Source of the DNA: Xylona heveae TC161
Lineage: Eukaryota; Ascomycota; Xylonomycetes; Xylonales; Xylonaceae
DNA length: 64,000 nt
Direction: 5' to 3'
Assembly (NCBI RefSeq): GCF_001619985.1
Contig: NW_017264202.1
Span: 806,001 to 870,000, forward strand
In this document: positions 57,802 through 64,000 of the stretch, piece by piece
Layout: each line of letters opens with the position of its first letter
Position numbering within the stretch: the first letter of the stretch is position 1
Position numbers and translations under genes: made by a program
Notes under the pieces: model-generated
What the model was told of the DNA's origin: nothing
Database searches by the model: none
What the model saw: only the letters and a program-made list of their open reading frames with translations

Positions 57802-60342
57802 CTATCCTCCTGTCGTGATAATCATCTCTGGCGCACCCGGCCGCTGCAATCGATCGATACCCAAATGCTCTCGGCCATCGCGGCCGAGGTAGACACCAAA
57901 AGCGTACAAAGGAATAGCTGTTTCCCTTGGCGGGGCGCTCAAGAGTCTAGTGACTAGGTCTGTCTTACTCTTGGGTTCTTTAAACGCAAGATCGCCCAGT
58001 AGCGGGCTTTGATAGACGAAGCTGATGATTTCTGCAAGGGTTGCGATGCCATGTGGCAGGTAACGCTTCTTGGTCGGCCAGATACAGGCCAGCGAAAGCA
58101 CGTAGATGATGAGGAAAACAATAATGGCATAAAAGGCCGACAAATCTGCAGCCATGCGGACCTGGGAGTCGTCGACGAACAATTCGGCCCAGAACACGCC
58201 ACCTGCCAAAACGGGCAGTGTAACAGAGACGATACTCATGAATGAGAACCACGCCACTTTCGAGTGGCCTGAAATTACCGCTTTGACGGTTACTTCAATG
58301 GGAAAGCAGCTGGTATAGTCGAGAAGCAGGCTCTTTTCAGCATTTACACCATTGGGGTTAGCCAGATTGGCGTACGGCTGAAGAGCGCGGAAATACATGT
58401 CGATTGGCTGCCAGGCAAGGAAGAGAATGGTTCCAAGGAGGGAAGGGAGGAAGCTATAGAGGAAATTGGCAGAAGAAAAGATTTCGGAATTGGGTGCCGC
58501 AGGAAGTAAAGGTAACCAGCCGTGTTTGATTGCGTTCTTGACGAAGCTGACGACGAGGAACGCGATGAGTAAGGCAAAGCCGATGACAATCCAAGAGATT
58601 ACCCAGCCCGTCCGGAGGAACCAAGGCGTCCATCGGTACCGGATGTGGGAAGAATATATATCCCGTCGCAGGGATTCATTGGTGGACGATCTCACAGGAC
58701 GCTGTCTCTCGGGATCGAAATCCTGTTGAAGGCGTGCGTCTGTCGGCTTCTCAACCAGCCTACCTTGCTGAACAGAGTAGCGACGAGTGTGAGGTCCTTC
58801 CTCCCCAATGGCGTAAAAGACATCGGCAGGTCTCTCAGAAGTCTTCCAATATCCGAGCCTGTTGCTATTATAGCTGAATCGTTTGCCTACATTCTTTCGA
58901 CTCATTATTTCCGATTTTGTATAATTGTCCAGAATGTTGGACTGCTGGAGCAAAACTAGAACATCTGCAAGCGAGGATGGGTCCCACCGCAGGCCAGTCG
59001 ATCTTCGGAAAAAATACGCTGCTATTGCCACGAGTGCAATCGATAGAAGCGCGTACAAGGCTACCAAGGTCCATACGACCGGCTGCACCGTCGACCATCG
59101 CCAAACGCCTTGGTCTGAGAGGTACCGCACCTGGAAGAGAGAACACTGCAGAGGCAGCGTAAACACGGAGAGCCAGAACACGGAAAAGCACGCCCCAAGA
59201 AATACATGGCCATTCCGAAAGTAGGCAAACTGCGGCAGAAGAAACCGCGTTTGGAAGAGTGGTGTGAACAGAGCGCCCGTTCGTTTCCCCAAGGCTGTGG
59301 ATGCCATGCTTACAAAGGGCAAAACGCGGCAAGCTGCCGTCTGGAGGGCAAAGAGCCACAGCAAAATAACCGCAGCAAGCATTTGCGGTAGGAATTGAAA
59401 CACAAAGTACCGCCCTCCTCCCAGCCCTTTATAGTCCCAGAGGCCATGATGCTTATTCGACCAGACACCGCAGAATATCAAGCCTGCAAGCATAAGAAGA
59501 CAGCAAAATAAAAGGGCTCCAACAGCGACTGGGCGGAGTATGCCAGGCAAGAAATTTAAATGAGGATATCTTAACGAGTTTGCAGGCGTATCAATAGGAA
59601 CAAACACTTCACGACCATCTAGGATAATCAGCAAGAGGAACTTTTCGTATTTTCAAAGCTGCCGAGGACTTACAAGATTCTGGATCCCTTTCTTCCTGGC
59701 GAGAATGAGGTCCTCGTCGGGGATTTCGAACAGATGAAAGGTAACCCAGCCCTTCATCGTGTATTAATCGATCAACGGGATAGTCTTCACTTGGTCGCGA
59801 ATTTCCATTATGTGGCTCGGGCTCTTCTTCGTCTCGCGTTAACTGATCAATGGCAAATCTGATATAGGGAGTATCGTCCATTCCAGGCGTTGGCTGATTC
59901 CGGTCCGCATCGACTGGTCTCCTAGATGAACGACTGGAGGAATGGCGAGCGGTTCGTTGCGAGCTCGGAACCGCGCGCACTGTAGAGGGTATTTGAAGAT
60001 TGGACGGCATTCTCATCACGTCCCTTGCCGACAATGATTCCGGCTCTGACAATGGGTCCTCGTATATGGTGGCTGGGGAGAGGCGTGAAGGTGAACGACA
60101 TGACACTACCGTACTTCGGTCGCCGTCTTGACTTGAGAGATCGTTGCCCGACTCCGAGAAAGAGTAAAAATCATCCGAAGCAGCGATAGATTGCCTCGAG
60201 ACACTGTGTAGAAGCTGCGGTTGACTGACTGTCAACGCAAAAGAAGAGGAGAAGGAAAAATCAATGGGATGTTTCAGCCTAGCACGAAGCGGGGGAAAGA
60301 CATACCGTTCACTGAGTGAAGCTTGGGACTCTCCGAGTTCAT
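57802..60342 (-). CDS. DUF3433 multi-pass membrane protein
   Basis: Three exons: 60342-60306, 60228-59674 and 59618-57802, 802 residues. The first exon is only 37 nt (MNSESPKLHSVN) and is joined by GTATGT to TTGACAG, so the in-frame ATG at 60235 is not the real start. Intron 2 is placed at 59619-59673 because that acceptor (GATTATCCTAG) keeps the frame and gives PESYGREVFVPIDTP. Residues 1-200 are a polar cytosolic part. Then come TM helices in two similar sets: about 225-300 (LRPVAVGALLFCCLLMLAGL; QMLAAVILLWLFALQTA) with FVFLGACF-type helices, and about 500-720 (WVISWIVIGFALLIAFLVV; YAIIVFLIIYVLSLACIWP). The repeated hydrophobic units fit the duplicated DUF3433 domain of fungal plasma-membrane proteins. 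The role is unknown. Confidence 0.8.
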
Positions 60343-61520
60343 GTCTCCTTTGAGCTCAACACGACGACGACGCGTGGTATGCTCCAGACACTTGACAAAG
60401 CATGACGGCAAGCGTTTCGTCAGGAACGTGTGTAACTATGCTATTCAATTATACTTTTGCTCCTGAACCCTTCCCAACATGAGGAGGGCCGTGGGAGGCT
60501 GGAAGTGGTCGGACAGCGTGGCTGGTGATCGACAGCCTGCTATTGGACGACCATCTCCCAGCCATTTCATTTCTGCAGGTACTGTACAGTAATTGTACAG
60601 CAAAAACAGCGCCATGAACCGGTACAGAATATATTTGGCGATACAATGCCGGGATCTAATTCCTCTTTCCCTTGTCCTTCCGACGTCTTTTTCATCAAAT
60701 AATACGCAGGGGACGAAGAATTGTTGCTCTCATGGCTGCGGGCCCTGATGCGTGTTGACCAGTTGTAGTTTCATCTGCTGCGTCACAAAACGGAAGCGAC
60801 ATTGCACGGACCATTGGGCCTGTCCTGGTCTGTGCAATCATATGCGGTACAAGTAGACTAAAGTCCCAGAACTCCCTTATGTCATTGTATCACTGGACAA
60901 GCAAAGTACTGCTACTATCCAGTACTCCTAGTGCAAGGACCCTGAAATGATCGGTGAGCCGGAACCCGTCTTCCATCTATCCGCCCTGCCCCTAGCCCCA
61001 ATTTGTAACTAGTACGAACTGAGACACCTCGGTCCATCATTAAAGCAAAAGCAGAGCAAAAGCTCAGCTGTTCCATTCGCTCTCATCTACAATTGATATT
61101 TGGTGATTTTCTATCACCTTTGATTTACTGGTGTTCAGATATACGATAGTGTGATTAATCCTACTCCTAGCAACCCACATCTCGGTTATCCCGCAACAGC
61201 TAGAAATTATAAAAAAGTTATAAGCCAACGGAATCTAGATAATCTTATGAAATAATGATTTGATTTCGCTAAAAGCCATACCAAGGATTGCTGACTTGAA
61301 CTTAATCAAGTATTATAATAAAGCTAGATTGCAAGACTTATGAAGAGGTTCAAGTGTAGGGCGGTTGACCGACTACGTCCCTCTGAAGCTTGAGTGCAAA
61401 CACAATGATTCGAGGCTGTCTTTAATGCCTGACCGTAAGCTAATAAATCACCCAGTTGTCTTGGCCGTCGTCCAGAAAAATGATACTTTGTGCATTTTTA
61501 GCCTTCTTATGATCTTAGTC
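60343..61520. other. Intergenic region before the DUF3433 gene
   Basis: Promoter of the DUF3433 gene (-) and the 3' flank of the APH-type gene (-). ORF 60449-60646 on minus is unsupported. AT content rises after 61.1 kb. Nothing further seen. Confidence 0.6.
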
Positions 61521-62534
61521 TCAGATTGAATACGGTGGTTCAGCGCCTCGCACAAAGGGAATCCGGTAGGAGAAAAACTTGGGTAGCGCCGCCACCACCA
61601 CGGGATTGTACGGCCCCAGCTTTATCCTATCATCATCCAGCTGAAATGCATCCAGCAGTGTCCCGAGCATGAGTGCTATCTGGACGACTTCCCCATTGGT
61701 GTCCAAGAGGGTGCGGATGACCTGTGGGGCGCCATTGTAGATTTCCTCCCAAAATCCCCGCTCCGAGGCATCAAAATCGGGCGGCATGTAGAATTTTCTC
61801 TCTGCGAATTCGCCGGCAAAGGTGTGGATGCGGCAGAGACCCATGCCAAAGGGCAGGGGTTGGGAGAGCTCCCAGTCGATGATGCCAGATACCTCGCAAT
61901 TCTCGTCAAGGAGGATGTTGACCTCGTTGAGGTCAAAGTGAGAAACGAACAATGGGAGATGCTCTAGCCGATCTAGCTTTCCCAGCAAGTCGCTTCCCAT
62001 ATGATAAAACTGGCGGATCTGGTCGTCATTCGAGGAAAGGATGAGCTCGAGATGGGGCCGAAGTTTCGTCTTCACGACGGCTTCGCTATTGCTTCCCTCG
62101 ATAAGTCCCCGAGATAGTATCCTGCCCAAGGAACGATTGGTGACGACTCGAATTGCTGACATGCGGCCGGCTGCGCTGTCCATCCATATCTTGCCCGGCA
62201 TATACGTCATCCAGTAAGTCCATATACCATCACGCTCAAGCTTTTCATTTGCTATGAGACCGATTTCGGGTACGACCGGCCCTAGTATTTGACGAGCAAT
62301 TTTGAAAGGCTCCATGTCTAGTTGCTCGAGCCGAAATTGGATGACAAGCTTCTCACCGGTCTTTAGTGTTACGATCATTGTTCTGCTGAAGAACCCTTGG
62401 ATGTCTGGGCTGTGTGCCTCCTTGGCAGTAGTGGAAAAATGAGAGGATGCTAGCTCTAGTGCCTTCTTTATCTGCTTTTGTTTAGTGTTTAGACATTTTG
62501 GCATGTCAGAATCAGAGGTAATTTCAATAGCCAT
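61521..62534 (-). CDS. Phosphotransferase of the aminoglycoside phosphotransferase (APH) fold family
   Basis: Single exon, 337 residues. N-lobe: a nucleotide-binding strand with EKLVIQFRLEQLD. Catalytic loop SHFDLNEVNILLD (Asp and Asn present) at about residue 200 and metal-binding GIIDWELSQPLPFG at about 218. A helical C-terminus follows. The APH-like family is much expanded in dermatophytes and dimorphic fungi; substrates are mostly unknown, and the name does not imply antibiotic resistance. The usual second-lobe insert is short. Start at the first ATG, MAIEITSDSD. Neighbours give no functional hint. Confidence 0.82.
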   Translation of the reverse strand: MAIEITSDSDMPKCLNTKQKQIKKALELASSHFSTTAKEAHSPDIQGFFSRTMIVTLKTGEKLVIQFRLEQLDMEPFKIARQILGPVVPEIGLIANEKLERDGIWTYWMTYMPGKIWMDSAAGRMSAIRVVTNRSLGRILSRGLIEGSNSEAVVKTKLRPHLELILSSNDDQIRQFYHMGSDLLGKLDRLEHLPLFVSHFDLNEVNILLDENCEVSGIIDWELSQPLPFGMGLCRIHTFAGEFAERKFYMPPDFDASERGFWEEIYNGAPQVIRTLLDTNGEVVQIALMLGTLLDAFQLDDDRIKLGPYNPVVVAALPKFFSYRIPFVRGAEPPYSI

Positions 62535-63615
62535 TGTGTGATCTTGTGATGATGTTTAAGCTTTAAAGGTAAAGTGACAGACTTGAGTTTAATACTTTAA
62601 GTATATAGAAAGAGGTATTTAATAATTTATAGGTAAGCTCGGCAGATAGATTGGAGGGTAGACTAGGTAACTCCTGCTATTAATTGTATAATTTTTATAC
62701 ATTACATTATAATATATCAAAACCATGTACTTAATATATATATATAATACATATAGTTAATAAATAATTATATAAGTTAAAATTATATACAGTATAAACG
62801 GAGGGATCGAAGGTGCGGGCTCGACATGCTGACCAATCTTTGACCAATTCATAATATTCTTTTGGATTTGAAGCATATTTGCCACATTTGTTTGTTCGAG
62901 GCATCCTGCTTTCCATTTTGACGAAGCACCGTTCAGTGAGTGGTTGGGGCTCGAACGTTTGTTCAAAGCGCTCGACCTGACAGACGAATTGTTTATTTCT
63001 TTCCTAATAGGGTATTGGTGCCGGTATGCTCAGACCGGCGTAACGGTGGTCTGGGTCTAGTACAAAATGCTATCCTTAGTGTACAGTTGTTTTTTTACAA
63101 AAAGACCGAAGATCACCGGTGTTTATCGGCCCTAGCGGACACTCTGAGAAGGGGTTACACGAACCTCGTTTTCAGTACCGATCGCCCGGTTCACGACTGC
63201 CACGACACTCACTGATCTAGGGATGATGCAGTTGAAAGACATCTTGGGAAGCTTGAATGCAACAGTCTGCGGCTTGTACCACATCTTTGACCGCTTGAAA
63301 CATATACAACCCCGCCTGATGATCGTTACAGAAAATCTAGATGATCATACGCCACTGCGGGCAAAAGACCGGGAGCCCCGCGCCCCGGTGCTTCTGCCTT
63401 GGCAAGGTTGCATCGGATTGCTACTCAGCAGATCGCCTTGTGCGCGGGTGAATGCATTCTTGTGCTATTCCAATGAATACAACCTTGCAACGTCCTGAAT
63501 CATAACAATTGAAGATCTGCTTTTACTTTTAGCCTCCCCGGATCCTCCTCAACGCAAAATAAATATCTTTACATACCTCCGTTCATTCATCATTTCCCCT
63601 TATTTCAAGTACAGC
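62535..63615. other. Intergenic region with AT-rich tract
   Basis: An AT-only stretch around 62.69-62.78 kb, then more balanced DNA. ORFs here (62731-62966 minus; 62940-63215 and 63223-63498 plus) lack motifs. A TATA-like AAATAAATATC near 63.56 kb is 50-60 bp before the ATG at 63616. Confidence 0.55.
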
Positions 63616-64000
63616 ATGAAAGCCGAAATCTTCTTTTGCGCCTTGTTTGCCGACATTCTGTCTGCAAACATAATCTTTAACCACGTCACTCTCTTCTGTG
63701 AGCCTGACGAGGTGAATTTCCATCAATGTTTGCGTGGACAAATATGCTCACATGACGGAGTGTATGCGCCGAAATTTTGTGACCCTATTATGGAGTGTTA
63801 GCTGAAATATACAGTTGCGGAGCGCCACCAATACATATGAGCCGCCTCCCTCGAGCTCGCGAGGGCAGGACCTTGTGGAACCCTGCAATGAATCTTGCCC
63901 GAAGGGATAATGAGAATTATTCAACAGATGGAACTTGCGGACCGGATCACGGCAATACAATATGCGATCCTGATAGCACAGTATATAGTGGGACATGCTG
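63616..64000 (+). CDS. Secreted chitin-binding (CBM18) protein, N-terminal part, cut by window end
   Basis: The first exon from 63616 begins with a hydrophobic leader (MKAEIFFCALFADILSAN) then a Cys-containing stretch (CLRGQICSHDG). A 53-nt intron 63762-63814 (GT|GTATGC to ATACAG, branch-like GCTGAAA) would join it to a frame that ends at the window edge with STDGTCGPDHGNTICDPDST followed by VYSGTC. That is the start of a type-1 chitin-binding domain (CG..x..C...CC..), as found in fungal chitinases and cell-wall lectins. The ATG at 63837 in the second frame is internal under this model. The intron placement is my proposal; the chitin-binding motif itself is clear. The rest of the gene lies beyond 64000, so the catalytic part, if any, cannot be judged. 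Confidence 0.55.

Noticed and set aside
59641-59673. 33-nt intron in the DUF3433 gene ending CGAAAAG
   Set aside because: Too short and out of frame; the acceptor at 59619 gives a 55-nt intron with a branch site and keeps the frame.

Overview
The window is nuclear DNA of a filamentous ascomycete. Its protein genes carry short GT-AG introns (about 34-345 nt, mostly 50-80) with CTAAC or CTGAC branch sites, and it has intron-bearing eukaryotic tRNA genes and fungus-only families (PalI/Rim9, AIM9- and AIM11-like proteins, DUF3433). Expanded kinase-like families and blocks that have lost CpG dinucleotides point to Onygenales, perhaps near Coccidioides or the Ajellomycetaceae. That placement is inference; no marker gene was compared.

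Layout, left to right. 0.1-9.4 kb: a very large disordered protein and a lineage-specific protein (both +). 9.4-16 kb: a gene-poor, repeat-rich block. 16-18 kb: a mitochondrial ABC1/UbiB-type protein (-). 19.7-22.2 kb: palI, a pH-sensing membrane protein (+). Then tRNA-Arg(UCU), AIM11, a secreted Thr/Ser-rich protein (-) and an 82-residue conserved small protein (+). 28.4-31.6 kb: gene-free, with a sequence gap. 31.6-36.2 kb: a RING1/coiled-coil protein (+) converging on a CENP-O/Mcm21 kinetochore gene (-). 36.8-46.1 kb: an accessory block with a start-less ORF fragment, an AIM9-like phosphotransferase, a protein-kinase-like gene that has lost both catalytic aspartates, a 13-bp minisatellite, and decayed DNA with a zinc-finger segment resembling DUF3435 recombinases. 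47-60 kb: an ordinary gene-dense stretch with an acetyl-CoA transporter, the molybdopterin synthase large subunit, an RBM5/RBM10-like splicing factor, YAE1, tRNA-Pro(AGG) with an intron, and a DUF3433 membrane protein. 61.5-64 kb: an APH-type phosphotransferase and the first part of a chitin-binding (CBM18) secreted protein cut by the window edge.

Most genes are unrelated housekeeping functions. The strongest special signals are: (1) a stop-containing 22-nt insertion in palI that could be removed as a 34-nt micro-intron whose branch site and acceptor come from ancestral coding sequence; (2) an 875-bp run without a single CpG inside the 39.6-46.1 kb block; and (3) loss of both catalytic Asp codons of a kinase in that block through changes that look exactly like CpG-to-CpA transitions. 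Exon borders were derived by hand from splice signals and frame continuity; family names come from recognised motifs, not from a search.
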